Position numbers and translations under genes: made by a program. This document shows positions 54,662 through 64,000 of a DNA stretch of 64,000 nucleotides, piece after piece. Source of the DNA: Lederbergia citrisecunda. Lineage in GTDB: Bacteria > Bacillota > Bacilli > Bacillales > Bacillaceae_C. The stretch spans positions 109,560-173,559 of the forward strand of contig NZ_JAGYPJ010000002.1 in NCBI RefSeq assembly GCF_018343695.1, given 5' to 3'. Under the pieces are notes generated by a model, which was not told the origin of the DNA, ran no database searches, and saw only the letters and a program-made list of their open reading frames with translations. Numbering within the stretch: the stretch's first letter is position 1; every line of letters begins with the position of its first letter.

Positions 54662-56128
54662 ATGAACGATCATTATAAAGACGATAGTTTGGCATTGCAT
54701 ACAGATTTATACCAAATAAATATGGCGAAAACGTATTGGCAAGATGGGATTCATAATCGTAAAGCTGTTTTTGATCTTTATTTTAGAAAAATGCCTTTTG
54801 CTAACGGTTATGCCATTTTTGCAGGATTGGAAAAAATCATTCATTATATTAATAATTTCCGTTTCAGTGAAACCGACATAGCGTATTTGCAAGAGGAAAT
54901 CGGTTATGATGTGGAATTCATCAATTTTTTAAGAAATTTAAAATTTACTGGAACGATTCGTTCGATGAAAGAAGGGGAAGTTGTTTTTAACAACGAACCT
55001 ATTTTGCAAGTAGAAGCACCACTAGTAGAGGCACAAATTATTGAAACAGCTTTACTCAACATTGTGAATTATCAAACATTGATTGCTACAAAAGCATCCC
55101 GGATAAAACAAATTGTCGGTGATGAAATCGCCTTAGAATTTGGGTCGAGGAGAGCACAGGAACTAGATGCAGCGCTTTGGGGAACACGAGCAGCTTTTAT
55201 TGGTGGATTTGATGGAACGAGTAATGTTCGCGCTGGAAAGATTTTTGATATGCCTGTCGCAGGAACTCACGCTCACTCCATGGTTCAGGCGTACAAAGAC
55301 GATTATACGGCTTTTAAGAAATATGCTGAATCCCATCGCGATTGTGTGTTTTTAGTAGATACGTATGATACTTTAAGGTCTGGTGTTCCTGCTGCGATAA
55401 AAGTTGCAAAAGAGCTCGGCGACCAGATCGATTTTAAAGGTATTCGTCTTGATAGTGGAGATATGGCTTTCCTGTCAAAAGAAGCTAGAAAAATGTTGGA
55501 CGAGGCAGGGCTGACAGATGCAAAAATCTTTGCTTCCAGTGATCTCGATGAATATACGATTTTACATTTAAAAGCACAAGGAGCAAGGATTGATTCATGG
55601 GGTGTCGGAACAAAATTAATTACTGCCTATGATCAGCCGGCATTAGGTGCAGTTTATAAACTTGTCTCGATTGAAAATGACCATGGTGAATTAGAAGATA
55701 CAATCAAAATCTCCAGTAATGCTGAAAAGGTAACGACTCCTAGTAGAAAAAAAGTTTATCGCATTGTAAATAGGATAAATCGTAAATCAGAGGGAGATTA
55801 TATTACTTTATGGGACGAGAAGCCTGAAGATGAGCCGCGGCTTAAAATGTTTCATCCTGTTCATACTTATATAAGTAAGTTTGTAACCAACTTTGATGCG
55901 ATTAACTTGCATGAAGTCATTTTCGACAATGGTGAGCTAGTGTATCAATTGCCGGAGTTAAAGGAAATCCAGAGATATGCGAAGGAAAGTCTTAATCTGT
56001 TATGGGATGAATATAAACGATCGCTTAATCCAGAGGAATATCCAGTCGACCTTAGTCAAAGATGCTGGAATAATAAAATGAAAAATATTGAGGAAGTAAA
56101 GGAAAAGGTTAGTAAACTGAAAAGATGA
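54662..56128 (+). CDS. pncB: Nicotinate phosphoribosyltransferase
   Basis: The enzyme joins nicotinic acid and PRPP to make nicotinate mononucleotide. The 488-residue protein has the family start [20 protein letters not shown], the [20 protein letters not shown] loop, [16 protein letters not shown] with the phosphorylatable His, and [13 protein letters not shown]. It belongs to the long (about 490-residue) bacterial type. The ATG at 54662 is preferred over GTG 54653, which lies too near the RBS. It is third in the salvage operon and matches B. subtilis YueK. Confidence 0.95.
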   Translation: MNDHYKDDSLALHTDLYQINMAKTYWQDGIHNRKAVFDLYFRKMPFANGYAIFAGLEKIIHYINNFRFSETDIAYLQEEIGYDVEFINFLRNLKFTGTIRSMKEGEVVFNNEPILQVEAPLVEAQIIETALLNIVNYQTLIATKASRIKQIVGDEIALEFGSRRAQELDAALWGTRAAFIGGFDGTSNVRAGKIFDMPVAGTHAHSMVQAYKDDYTAFKKYAESHRDCVFLVDTYDTLRSGVPAAIKVAKELGDQIDFKGIRLDSGDMAFLSKEARKMLDEAGLTDAKIFASSDLDEYTILHLKAQGARIDSWGVGTKLITAYDQPALGAVYKLVSIENDHGELEDTIKISSNAEKVTTPSRKKVYRIVNRINRKSEGDYITLWDEKPEDEPRLKMFHPVHTYISKFVTNFDAINLHEVIFDNGELVYQLPELKEIQRYAKESLNLLWDEYKRSLNPEEYPVDLSQRCWNNKMKNIEEVKEKVSKLKR

Positions 56129-56144
56129 TAAATCAGGAGGAATC

Positions 56145-56975
56145 ATGATGTATGAACTCCAAAAGCAAATTATTGATGAACTTAAAGTTCTCCCTGTAAT
56201 AGACGCACAAGAAGAAATCCGAAAAAGTATCGATTTTATGAAGGACTATTTGAAAAAGTATATGTTTTTTAACGGATTTGTACTTGGAATTTCAGGAGGA
56301 CAGGATTCAACACTTGTTGGAAAACTAGCGCAATTGGCTATTGATGAATTGAATGAAGGACAAGATAGCAAAGAATACAAATTTGTTGCGGTACGTCTTC
56401 CATATGGCGCACAAGCAGATGCTAGTGATGTGGATGATGTTATTAACTTTATTCAGCCGAATATTACGTATGATGTAAATATAAAAGCAGCAGTAGATGC
56501 AAGTGTAAAAGCATTACGTGATGCAGGAGTCGACATTACCGATTTTACAAAAGGAAATGAAAAAGCGCGGGAACGCATGAAGGCATGGTACAGCATTGCA
56601 GCTTATCATAATTGTGTTGTGCTTGGTACAGATCATGCCGCTGAAGCATTGACGGGATTCTATACGAAATATGGCGATGGCGGCTCGGATTTAGTTCCCA
56701 TTTACCGCTTGAATAAAAGACAAGGCAGACAACTGTTACAGGAGCTCGGCTGTCCGGATCATTTATACATGAAGGTTCCAACAGCGGATCTCGAGGATAA
56801 TCGACCATTGCTACCGGATGAAGTGGCCCTTGGGGTATCCTACGAGGAAATTGATGATTACCTAGAAGGAAAAGAAGTGTCAGATACAGCCAAAAATACA
56901 ATTGAGGCGTTGTATCGAAAATCCGCACACAAACGGCATTTACCAATCACTATATTTGACAACTTTTGGAAATAG
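56145..56975 (+). CDS. nadE: NAD synthetase, ammonia-dependent
   Basis: NadE amidates deamido-NAD in the last step of NAD synthesis. The 276-residue protein has the PP-loop [16 protein letters not shown] near residue 47, [39 protein letters not shown], and [17 protein letters not shown]. It has no glutaminase domain, so it uses ammonia. It ends the operon, with RBS CAGGAGGAATC before two adjacent ATGs. Confidence 0.96.
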   Translation: MMYELQKQIIDELKVLPVIDAQEEIRKSIDFMKDYLKKYMFFNGFVLGISGGQDSTLVGKLAQLAIDELNEGQDSKEYKFVAVRLPYGAQADASDVDDVINFIQPNITYDVNIKAAVDASVKALRDAGVDITDFTKGNEKARERMKAWYSIAAYHNCVVLGTDHAAEALTGFYTKYGDGGSDLVPIYRLNKRQGRQLLQELGCPDHLYMKVPTADLEDNRPLLPDEVALGVSYEEIDDYLEGKEVSDTAKNTIEALYRKSAHKRHLPITIFDNFWK

Positions 56976-56990
56976 ATTGACGAATGAATG

Positions 56991-57036
56991 GGACAGGTAT
57001 AAAGTATCAAAAAACTGATACTTTTTTCCTGTCCTT
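56991..57036 (+). terminator. Terminator of the NAD salvage operon
   Basis: Nested stem: outer GGACAGG / CCTGTCC and inner AAGTATCA / TGATACTT with loop AAAAAC and T-rich right flank. It lies 15 bases after the nadE stop. Confidence 0.8.
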
Positions 57037-57129
57037 TCTTCTTTCATTTTACGGGAGGATTTTCCTGTTTTAGACAGAATATTAATGTTAAGCAGATTGT
57101 TTTGTTAAATATTATTGTTGAATTTGCCA

Positions 57130-57262
57130 TTTAGTGTGATTAGATAGGAAAAAGACCCAAGGGTTTCCTATCAGCGGAGTTTAACGCTGAGGAGTCCCAC
57201 TGTGAACCGCAGAAAGCGAGCGACTGAAGGGGAAATCAACATACAAATTTAACAGAGCCAAG
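57130..57262 (+). repeat. Degenerate Bacillus-type dispersed repeat
   Basis: GCTGAGGAGTCCCACTGTG, AACCGCAGAAAGCGAGCGAC and GGGGAAATCAACATACAA are in the order found in a widespread GC-richer Bacillus intergenic repeat (the GGAGGC...GCGGAAAGCGAAG...GAAATCAACA type). A possible tail of the same type, GGCTGAAATCAACACC, lies near 61.97 kb. Recognition is from memory of Bacillus genomes. Confidence 0.45.
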
Positions 57263-57289
57263 CATACAAAATATATAGACGGCGGGTGT

Positions 57290-58255
57290 ATGAGGATGAA
57301 CAGCGATATGATGCAGCAACAGATTAAAAAGATTTTGCAAAATATTGAGAAAGTGATGATTGGAAAGACGGACGTTGCACGACTTAGTCTTTTATCCCTT
57401 TTAGCGGAAGGTCATGTGTTGCTTGAAGATGTTCCTGGAGTAGGAAAAACGATGATGGTACGGGCTTTGGCTAAATCCGTAAACGCCTCCTTTAAACGAA
57501 TTCAATTTACCCCTGACTTACTTCCTTCAGATGTATTGGGGGTCTCCATATATAATCAAAAAGAAATGGAATTTACTTTTAGACCAGGACCGATTGTTGG
57601 GAATATCATTCTTGCGGATGAAATCAATCGTACATCTCCAAAAACGCAATCAGCCTTGTTGGAGAGTATGGAAGAAAAAAGTATTACCGTTGACGGTGCC
57701 ACTCTCCAATTGGAAAAACCATTTTTTGTTATGGCTACTCAAAATCCAATTGAATATGAAGGGACTTATCCGTTACCAGAAGCTCAGCTTGATCGTTTTT
57801 TATTGAAAATGAAAATGGGCTATCCGGAAGCTATAGAAGAAGTAGAAGTATTAACTAGATCACAAAAAGTCCATCCAATTGAAGAACTAAAGCCAGTCAT
57901 ATCACTTAATGAATTAAGAGAGCTTCAGCTTCAAGTAAAAGAAATTTTTGTAGAAGATATTTTAAAACGATATATCGTTGAGCTAGCGAATCGTACGAGA
58001 ATACATCCGAATGTGTATCTAGGTGCAAGCCCTCGTGCATCAATCGCACTCATGAAAGCTTCCCAATCACTTGCGTTTCTATCTGGACGTGATTATGTCA
58101 TACCTGACGATATTCAATATTTGACGCCATTTGTGTTTTCTCACCGGTTGATTTTAAAGCCGGATGCAAAATATCAAGGAATCACGACTGAACAAATATT
58201 AGAAGATATCCTTGATAAAACTCACGTCCCAATAAAAAGGGCTGTAATTAAATGA
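57290..58255 (+). CDS. yeaC: MoxR-type AAA+ ATPase
   Basis: The 321-residue protein has Walker A VPGVGKTMMVRAL near residue 48, the QFTPDLLPSDVLGV segment, Walker B NIILADEINRTSP and sensor 1 FVMATQNPIEYEGTYPLPEAQ. MoxR ATPases act as chaperones, often for proteins with VWA or DUF58 domains. The next gene is DUF58, and the order yeaC-yeaD-yebA-guaA is that of B. subtilis. The start is ATG 57290 or 57296. Confidence 0.93.
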   Translation: MRMNSDMMQQQIKKILQNIEKVMIGKTDVARLSLLSLLAEGHVLLEDVPGVGKTMMVRALAKSVNASFKRIQFTPDLLPSDVLGVSIYNQKEMEFTFRPGPIVGNIILADEINRTSPKTQSALLESMEEKSITVDGATLQLEKPFFVMATQNPIEYEGTYPLPEAQLDRFLLKMKMGYPEAIEEVEVLTRSQKVHPIEELKPVISLNELRELQLQVKEIFVEDILKRYIVELANRTRIHPNVYLGASPRASIALMKASQSLAFLSGRDYVIPDDIQYLTPFVFSHRLILKPDAKYQGITTEQILEDILDKTHVPIKRAVIK

Positions 58256-59475
58256 AATCCTTGTTTAGACGGAGTCGATTTATAGCTAAAATCAAACCTT
58301 CCTTTGGTGCGATTTTCTTACTATTGCTTTTAGTCTTAACATATTCTTTCGCGATGTTCCAAGGGGGATTTGTCAGCTGGTTTTTATTTTTCAGCTTTCT
58401 TCCTTTTGCCATCTACTCTATTGCTTTATTAATTTATCCATTAACTGATTTTCAAATAGAGAGAGTTTTTTTTCCTACACAACTGAGTGCTGGTGATCAA
58501 GTAACGGTTAAAGTTTCATTAAATAGAAAAATCCCATTCCCTCTTCTTTTTTTAGTCGTTGCAGACTGGGTTCCCAATGAAATCTATAACCAGGATAGTA
58601 AAAAAATTCTATTTCCTGGTTTTAAAAGAAATCTCGAATTTTATTATAAAATCGATAAAATTCCTCGTGGGGAGCATGTTTTTGAAGCGATTCGTTTTAA
58701 AACGGGGGACGCACTCGGGTTAGTAGAAAAAGAAAAGTGGTTTGATTGCCGAGAAGTGCTATTAGTGTACCCACAATATGAGGAAATCGAATACCGTTCG
58801 CTTGAAAGTGATTATGAACAAGGCGGTACTGCTTCTGTTATGCAATTTCAAAAGGATACTTCACTCGTTGCTGGGATTAGGCAGTATCAGCCCGGTGATC
58901 GTTTTTCATGGATTGATTGGAAGGCTCTAGCCCGTACAAATAATATGATGTCAAAGGAATTTGAGATTAGGCAAACAAATGACCTTCTGATTATATTGGA
59001 TCGAACGGAAACGAAAAATTTTGAAGAAGCAGTTAAGTTTGCTGCCTCAATCACAAAATCAGTTCTTAAATACGGTGGGCAGATTGGTCTTTTTTCTGCA
59101 GGAAAGGATAAAGCCTTTTTCCCAATTAGAGGCGGTGATCAGCAACAGCAGCAGATTTTCCTTCACCTTGCTAAAGTAAAAGCGAATAGTTCGGTTCCTT
59201 TAGCGAATATCATTGAAACGGAAACCATTCTCTTTAAACAGCCGGCTGTTATGATCGTCATTACTTCTGTATTAAGTAAGGAATTACTTGATCAGGCGGG
59301 AGCTTACATGCGTCGCAGAGGAACGTTTATTGTATATTACATCAAAAAGAAAAATGACCCTATGAGCCAAGATGAATTGATATGTAAAGCTTCGGCTTTT
59401 CAAAAAGGCATCATAATGATTTCACTTTATGATGATGAGTTTCGAACAGCATTTTCGGAGGTGAAGCGTGCGTGA
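58252..59475 (+). CDS. yeaD: DUF58 (VWA-like) membrane protein
   Basis: Two membrane helices (GAIFLLLLLVLTYSFAMFQ; FFSFLPFAIYSIALLIYPL) are followed by a beta-rich part and the DUF58 core at about residue 205: VAGIRQYQPGDRFSWIDWKALART and EFEIRQTNDLLIILDRTETKN with a partial VWA metal site. It begins four bases inside the MoxR gene, so translation is coupled. It works with MoxR and the transglutaminase next to it, in an unknown envelope process. Confidence 0.9.
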   Translation: MKSLFRRSRFIAKIKPSFGAIFLLLLLVLTYSFAMFQGGFVSWFLFFSFLPFAIYSIALLIYPLTDFQIERVFFPTQLSAGDQVTVKVSLNRKIPFPLLFLVVADWVPNEIYNQDSKKILFPGFKRNLEFYYKIDKIPRGEHVFEAIRFKTGDALGLVEKEKWFDCREVLLVYPQYEEIEYRSLESDYEQGGTASVMQFQKDTSLVAGIRQYQPGDRFSWIDWKALARTNNMMSKEFEIRQTNDLLIILDRTETKNFEEAVKFAASITKSVLKYGGQIGLFSAGKDKAFFPIRGGDQQQQQIFLHLAKVKANSSVPLANIIETETILFKQPAVMIVITSVLSKELLDQAGAYMRRRGTFIVYYIKKKNDPMSQDELICKASAFQKGIIMISLYDDEFRTAFSEVKRA

Positions 59476-61646
59476 ATAAAAAACATTTCGTTTCTACCTT
59501 AATCTTGTATGTATTTGGTTTCTTGCTTTTATGCGAGTGGATACGACCACTTGATCAAATTACAGATACAGGTGAAATCCATTATTTTGTTATTTTTATC
59601 GCTGCTTCACTTCTATTAAATAATCTCCCAGTCTATAGATGGCTACGCCAATTGTTAAAGACGAGCTTAATTATCGTTTTTCTTTTTTATGTTTTTGGAA
59701 GTCAGTACCTGAGTTTTTTTGAATGGATCAAATCATTTTTAAAGGATATTTATACAAATGGAAAAATGTTGCTTTCGGGAAATGTATATGATTTATCAGA
59801 TATATTTCGAACGCTGCTATTTTTTATTTTGCTTTGGATTATGACTTATCTACTTTCATACTGGCTGACGATTAGGAAAAGGATTTTTATATTTTATATC
59901 ATGACGGTTCTTTACGTTGGAGTGTTAGACTCGTTTACAATCTATAATGCAGAGTGGGCCATTGTCCGTATTGTTGTTTTCGGCTTTACGTTGCTCGGTA
60001 TTTTATTTTTTCAGCGCCTTGTTGATAAAGAGCAAATTCGGAACCGCCAACAAATATTAGGTAAATGGGTCATTCCCCTTATTATCATGATTTTTGCGAG
60101 TGTTTTTATTGGTTATGCTTCTCCAAAAGCAGGTCCGATTTGGCCAGATCCTGTTCCGTTCATTCAATCGAAGGCAGATAATGTTTTTCCAAGAAAGTCG
60201 GGCGTTTCAAGGATTGGCTATAGCCCTGATGATTCGAAATTGGGTGGTCCTTTTTTAGGAGATAACAGAGTCGTTTTTATCGTAAAAACTCCTACGAAGC
60301 AATATTGGAGAGTGGAAACGAAAGACGATTATACAGGAAAGGGCTGGGAGAAAATTGGTGAGGGGGAGTTTGGGGAGTTTCTTTCCGGAGACGAAATCAA
60401 TGTATATACAGAGGATGAACCGACTCGAAAAGCAAGACTCGACTTTAAAATTACCTATCCCCATATCGTCCAACCTTACGGGTTTTTATCGGTGCATGGC
60501 AATGAAGATGGATATTTTAAATTCGATTCAGGAGAAAAGCTTTTGTCCTATAATGCGGATAATACTCCATCTAAGCTTGATCATTACGAGATAGATTATG
60601 TAAGAACAGCTTTTAGTTTAAAAGAAATGCGAGAGACTCAATCCACAGGTGATTTGGGGAATGTCTTTACGTTGAGAAATACTCAGCTGCCTAAAACAAT
60701 ACCTGATAGAGTTCGGGACTTGGCGGAGGAAATAACAGAAGATCACGATAATTTTTATGATAAGGCAAAAGCAATTGAAAGATATTTTAAAAATGGCGAT
60801 TTTGTTTACGATCAAACCGATGTTGCGATTCCAGAGGAGGAACAAGATTACGTCGATCAGTTTTTATTTGAAACAAAAAAAGGCTATTGTGATAATTTTT
60901 CTACTTCTATGGTTGTGATGCTTCGTTCTATTGGAATCCCTGCAAGATGGGCGAAAGGATATGCCGCCGGACAATATTACGGAGAGACTGATGGAACGGA
61001 TCGAGTATACAAAGTGACAAATAATGAAGCACATTCTTGGGTAGAGGTTTTTTTCCCGACACAAGGTTGGGTACCGTTTGAACCGACAATTGGCTTCAGT
61101 AGCTATGCTACTATCCTCAATGATGAGAAAAAAGAATCTGCACCAATTACACCAGCTATTCAACCTTCGAAGCCAACTGAATTAGAAAAGAAAGAGAATT
61201 TGAAAGAGGAAAATAATAAACAAACAAAAAAGGATAAAACAAAAGGGCGATCTTCAAAAGATAGTTCCTTCATAGCGAAAAGTAAGTATATATTATTTTT
61301 CATTCTGATTGTATCGATCGGTATAGGAGCTTTGGCTTATTGGCAAAGAAGTAAATGGATACCATATGTCCTTTTGTGGAAATATAAAGGAAAGAATGGC
61401 GGAGACACACTAGTTCACGCGTATGAAGAATTATTAAAACAGCTTGATCGTTTCGGAGTGAAGCGGAATATGGGACAAACCCTCCGCGAATATGCGAACT
61501 ATGTCGACTATCATTTTGATACTAAAGATATGAGTGCCCTAACACAAAGTTATGAGAGAGCGATCTATAGAGGAGACTCACTTGATTCAGAATGGGAATA
61601 CGCAAGTGAGTTATGGGAAAATTTAATTAAAAAAACAACTGGTTGA
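59472..61646 (+). CDS. yebA: Transmembrane transglutaminase-like protein (DUF3488/TgpA type)
   Basis: About six to seven N-terminal membrane helices (to residue ~215) lead to an extracellular transglutaminase core: Cys in KKGYCDNFSTSMVVMLRSIG, GIPARWAKGYAAGQYYGETD, His in NNEAHSWVEVFFPTQGWVPF and Asp/Glu after it. A Lys/Glu-rich linker (residues 565-600), another helix and a cytosolic tail follow. The catalytic Cys-His pair is intact. It overlaps yeaD by four bases. The 724-residue length is normal. Confidence 0.92.
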   Translation: MNKKHFVSTLILYVFGFLLLCEWIRPLDQITDTGEIHYFVIFIAASLLLNNLPVYRWLRQLLKTSLIIVFLFYVFGSQYLSFFEWIKSFLKDIYTNGKMLLSGNVYDLSDIFRTLLFFILLWIMTYLLSYWLTIRKRIFIFYIMTVLYVGVLDSFTIYNAEWAIVRIVVFGFTLLGILFFQRLVDKEQIRNRQQILGKWVIPLIIMIFASVFIGYASPKAGPIWPDPVPFIQSKADNVFPRKSGVSRIGYSPDDSKLGGPFLGDNRVVFIVKTPTKQYWRVETKDDYTGKGWEKIGEGEFGEFLSGDEINVYTEDEPTRKARLDFKITYPHIVQPYGFLSVHGNEDGYFKFDSGEKLLSYNADNTPSKLDHYEIDYVRTAFSLKEMRETQSTGDLGNVFTLRNTQLPKTIPDRVRDLAEEITEDHDNFYDKAKAIERYFKNGDFVYDQTDVAIPEEEQDYVDQFLFETKKGYCDNFSTSMVVMLRSIGIPARWAKGYAAGQYYGETDGTDRVYKVTNNEAHSWVEVFFPTQGWVPFEPTIGFSSYATILNDEKKESAPITPAIQPSKPTELEKKENLKEENNKQTKKDKTKGRSSKDSSFIAKSKYILFFILIVSIGIGALAYWQRSKWIPYVLLWKYKGKNGGDTLVHAYEELLKQLDRFGVKRNMGQTLREYANYVDYHFDTKDMSALTQSYERAIYRGDSLDSEWEYASELWENLIKKTTG

Positions 61647-61710
61647 CCATGATTTAAATCAGGTTTAAAATAAAACGCAGGTTAAATCTTATAGTGGTAA
61701 TAATTAAATA

Positions 61711-61738
61711 CATGACGACGCCTAATTATCTGTATAAT
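61711..61738 (+). promoter_or_regulatory. Probable guaA promoter
   Basis: A perfect -10 TATAAT (61733) has CATGAC 16 bases before it as a weak -35. The purine riboswitch begins a few bases downstream. Confidence 0.5.
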
Positions 61739-61745
61739 TGGCGAA

Positions 61746-61822
61746 ACTTCATATAATCCCATTAATATGGAATGGGAGTCTCTACGAGGCCACCTTAAAT
61801 GGCCTTACTATGAAGGCAGTTC
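61746..61822 (+). ncRNA. Guanine (purine) riboswitch of guaA
   Basis: The aptamer is canonical: P1 CTTCATA with TATGAAG, core ATAATCCCATTAATATGG, GGAATGGGAGTCTCTAC, and GAGGCCACCTTAAATGGCC. The base before TATGAAG, position 74 in the usual numbering, is C, which selects guanine rather than adenine. Guanine binding should favour the terminator 45 bases downstream and turn guaA off. Confidence 0.93.
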
Positions 61823-61867
61823 TTTCCATTGGACAAGCAAACCTTTTGTTCTGTCTTCTTTTTTATA

Positions 61868-61914
61868 CTGGAATTCTGCCTTCTTAGTAGAAGAGGGCGG
61901 AATTTCAGTTTTTT
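61868..61914 (+). terminator. Guanine riboswitch terminator
   Basis: Stem CTGGAATTCTGCCTTCTT against AGAAGAGGGCGGAATTTCAG with few mismatches, followed by T6. It sits between the aptamer and guaA as the off switch. Confidence 0.88.
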
Positions 61915-62024
61915 ATTTTATGGCTATGTTAAAGCTTACTATTGATTTTTGCTAACTTGTTGAGTGTGGCTGAAATCAACACCATGTTTTACACAGCTAA
62001 TTTTATAAATACGGAGGGTCTAAC

Positions 62025-63578
62025 ATGCCAGGAAAAACGGAATTGCAAGATCAGGAAATGATTGTTGTCTTAGATTTTGGAAGTCAATATAATCAATTAA
62101 TCACCAGAAGGATTCGAGAGTTTGGTGTGTATAGCGAATTGCATCCTCATACCATTTCTTTTGATGAAATTAAAAAAATGAATCCAAAAGGGATTATCCT
62201 TTCAGGTGGCCCGAATAGTGTTTACTCTGAAAACGCGTTTCGCTGTGATGAAAAACTATTTGATTTAGGGATACCTGTTTTTGGAATTTGCTATGGAATG
62301 CAGCTAATGACGGTTCATTTCGGTGGACATGTCGAAAGAGCGAAGGACCGTGAATACGGAAAAGCATTGATTCAAATTGAAGAAGGTGCTCCTTTATTTA
62401 AAGGACTACCGAATGAACAAGTTGTTTGGATGAGTCATGGAGATTTAGTTCAAAAGGCACCTGAAGGCTTTTCAATCGATGCCACTAATCCATCTTGCCC
62501 TATCGCTGCAATGAGCAATGTTGAAAAGCAACTGTATGCTGTTCAATTCCATCCAGAGGTACGCCACTCCATTCATGGTAATGAAATATTGAAAAACTTT
62601 GTTTTTGATATTTGTGGCTGTAAAGGTGACTGGTCGATGGAAAACTTCATTGAAATAGAAATGGAGAAAATTCGTCAAGAAGTCGGAAATAAGAAAGTTC
62701 TATGTGCACTTAGCGGCGGTGTAGATTCTTCTGTAGTAGCTGTTTTAATCCATAAAGCAATTGGCGACCAGCTAACATGTATTTTTGTCGATCATGGCTT
62801 ACTCCGTAAAGGTGAAGCGGACAGCGTTATGAAGACATTTAGCGAAGGCTTCCACATGAATGTAATCAAAGTTGATGCAAGTGATCGTTTTCTTGGCAAG
62901 TTAAAGGGAGTAACAGATCCAGAGCAAAAACGTAAAATTATCGGTAATGAATTTATTTATGTATTTGATGATGAAGCAACTAAACTTGAAGGCATCGAAT
63001 TTTTAGCCCAAGGAACACTGTATACAGATATTATTGAAAGTGGAACGGCAACAGCCCAAACGATTAAATCGCATCATAATGTGGGTGGATTGCCTGAAGA
63101 TATGCAATTTAAATTAATTGAACCTTTAAACACATTGTTTAAGGATGAGGTACGAGCACTCGGAACTGAGCTCGGCATTCCAGATGAGATCGTTTGGCGC
63201 CAACCATTCCCAGGCCCAGGACTAGGGATTCGGGTTTTGGGTGAAATAACAGAAGAAAAACTTGAAATTGTTCGTGAATCTGACTATATACTGCGAGAAG
63301 AAATTAAAAAAGCTGGTTTGGACAGAGAAATTTGGCAATATTTCACCGTGCTTCCTGATATTCGAAGTGTTGGTGTTATGGGAGACTCCCGCACATATGA
63401 TCACACAATCGGAATAAGAGCCGTAACGTCAATTGATGGCATGACTTCTGATTGGGCTAGAATTCCTTGGGATGTACTCGAAAAAATCTCTACAAGAATT
63501 GTTAATGAAGTAGAACATGTTAACCGTGTTGTTTATGATATTACGAGTAAGCCACCTGCTACAATTGAGTGGGAATAA
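62025..63578 (+). CDS. guaA: GMP synthase (glutamine-hydrolysing)
   Basis: GuaA aminates XMP to GMP. The N-terminal class I glutamine amidotransferase has the catalytic Cys in [10 protein letters not shown] (about residue 88) and His/Glu in [10 protein letters not shown]. The ATP pyrophosphatase domain has the PP-loop [15 protein letters not shown] (about 230) and the C-terminal dimerisation domain has [15 protein letters not shown] and KPPATIEWE. The length (517) is normal. RBS GGAGGGTC precedes the ATG. It is controlled by the riboswitch upstream. Confidence 0.98.
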   Translation: MPGKTELQDQEMIVVLDFGSQYNQLITRRIREFGVYSELHPHTISFDEIKKMNPKGIILSGGPNSVYSENAFRCDEKLFDLGIPVFGICYGMQLMTVHFGGHVERAKDREYGKALIQIEEGAPLFKGLPNEQVVWMSHGDLVQKAPEGFSIDATNPSCPIAAMSNVEKQLYAVQFHPEVRHSIHGNEILKNFVFDICGCKGDWSMENFIEIEMEKIRQEVGNKKVLCALSGGVDSSVVAVLIHKAIGDQLTCIFVDHGLLRKGEADSVMKTFSEGFHMNVIKVDASDRFLGKLKGVTDPEQKRKIIGNEFIYVFDDEATKLEGIEFLAQGTLYTDIIESGTATAQTIKSHHNVGGLPEDMQFKLIEPLNTLFKDEVRALGTELGIPDEIVWRQPFPGPGLGIRVLGEITEEKLEIVRESDYILREEIKKAGLDREIWQYFTVLPDIRSVGVMGDSRTYDHTIGIRAVTSIDGMTSDWARIPWDVLEKISTRIVNEVEHVNRVVYDITSKPPATIEWE

Positions 63579-63596
63579 GAAGAACTAACATTTGGT

Positions 63597-63629
63597 AGAC
63601 TTATTAGTTTCGACTAATAGGTCTTTTTA
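63597..63629 (+). terminator. Terminator of guaA
   Basis: Stem AGACTTATTAGT / ACTAATAGGTCT with a stable TTCG tetraloop, followed by TTTTTA. It separates guaA from the rRNA operon. Confidence 0.92.
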
Positions 63630-63672
63630 TTATATTAGGATAATAAAGGGAATAATTTTTTTGTAAAATTAA

Positions 63673-63701
63673 TTGACGAGACTCGTATTAGATGGTACTA
63701 T
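63673..63701 (+). promoter_or_regulatory. rrn promoter P1
   Basis: TTGACG and TACTAT are 17 bases apart, upstream of a second, similar promoter, as in Bacillus rrn operons. Confidence 0.8.
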
Positions 63702-63771
63702 AGTGAAACAGTCAACGGAACAAACTACTTAAAAAATATTATTCAAAACAAAAAATATTTTTTAAAAAAGG

Positions 63772-63800
63772 TTGACTGTCGAGAAAAAAGATGATATATT
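63772..63800 (+). promoter_or_regulatory. rrn promoter P2
   Basis: TTGACT and TATATT are 17 bases apart, about 100 bases after P1. A boxA-like TGATCTTTGAAAACTG lies near 63835 in the leader. Confidence 0.88.
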
Positions 63801-63921
63801 AATAGAGTCGCTTCTGAGCGAGGCGGAAAAGTTTGATCTTTGAAAACTGAACGAAACAAACGTCAATAATTATTTTTAAACAATGGTTTTAAACCATTGC
63901 CAGCTTATGAGCTAATCAACT

Positions 63922-64000
63922 ACTTATATGAGAGTTTGATCCTGGCTCAGGACGAACGCTGGCGGCGTGCCTAATACATGCAAGTCGAGCGAATGGATGG
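63922..64000 (+). rRNA. 16S ribosomal RNA, 5' end (cut by window edge)
   Basis: GAGTTTGATCCTGGCTCAG, the universal 16S start, is followed by GACGAACGCTGGCGGCGTGC and CTAATACATGCAAGTCGAGC, a Firmicutes/Bacillaceae pattern. The variable V1 begins GAATGGATGG. Only about 79 bases are seen. The exact mature end is inferred by likeness to B. subtilis. Confidence 0.97.

Noticed and set aside
61767..61955. 62-codon plus-strand frame before guaA
   Set aside because: It runs through the guanine aptamer and terminator, which explain this sequence.

Overview
The window is chromosomal DNA of a low-GC, spore-forming member of the Bacillaceae. Support comes from AT-rich codon use, strong AGGAGG-type ribosome binding sites with frequent TTG/GTG starts, Bacillus-type gene blocks (ktrD; yitD-cysH-sat-cysC; pspA-ydjGHI; yeaC-yeaD-yebA-guaA), a 37-residue YjcZ-type sporulation peptide, four classes of Bacillus regulatory RNA or promoter signal, and the first ~79 nt of a Firmicutes 16S rRNA at the right edge. 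The species cannot be named from this.

Layout. 0-8 kb: end of a DMT transporter, VOC protein, amidase, serC, KtrD potassium channel subunit, AlkD-like DNA glycosylase, YqhV, YitT-like protein. 7.5-10.7 kb (minus strand): sulfate activation and reduction genes with phosphosulfolactate synthase (comA-cysH-sat-cysC), but no comB. 10.9-14.8 kb: MFS transporter, small genes, a decayed sensor gene, TauE/SafE permease, protein-kinase-like gene. 15.1-17.1 kb: two divergent riboswitches share a ~155 bp promoter region. A manganese (yybP-ykoY) riboswitch on the minus strand has no manganese gene behind it. A SAM-I riboswitch on the plus strand controls an isochorismatase-fold hydrolase and an AmiS/UreI amide channel. 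17.1-21.2 kb: decayed DNA, then two secreted glucanases (GH16, GH8) that share a C-terminal FIMAH module. 21.3-28 kb: an oligopeptide-type ABC transporter of unusual build, with two fused ATPases, two permeases carrying long N-terminal extensions, and a substrate-binding lipoprotein whose lobes are in circularly permuted order. 28-30.2 kb: AI-2E-family protein plus CidA/CidB-type pair. 30.3-30.8 kb: nine tandem copies of a 51-bp hairpin unit, a family also scattered elsewhere in the window.

30.8-44.7 kb: APH-fold kinase, paired SMR exporters, the envelope-stress operon pspA-ydjGHI behind a sigma-W-like promoter, a coiled-coil gene whose RBS lies in a long inverted repeat, a head-to-head junction of two gene fragments (class D beta-lactamase and a MocR-type aminotransferase end), HisJ, mutarotase, alkaline phosphatase, a lipoprotein, a lysophospholipase-like hydrolase, a DUF421 protein, and the YjcZ peptide. 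45-53 kb: DUF3231 protein, GH2 beta-galactosidase and an adjoining CUT1 sugar ABC importer without its own ATPase. 53.5-57 kb: NAD salvage operon (HAD phosphatase, pncA, pncB, nadE). 57.3-63.6 kb: MoxR/DUF58/transglutaminase operon, then guaA behind a guanine riboswitch with terminator. 63.6-64 kb: rrn P1 and P2 promoters and the 16S start.

The observations that most deserve follow-up are the permuted binding protein with its modified transporter, the SAM-riboswitch/amide-channel operon, the orphan manganese riboswitch, and the dispersed hairpin family.
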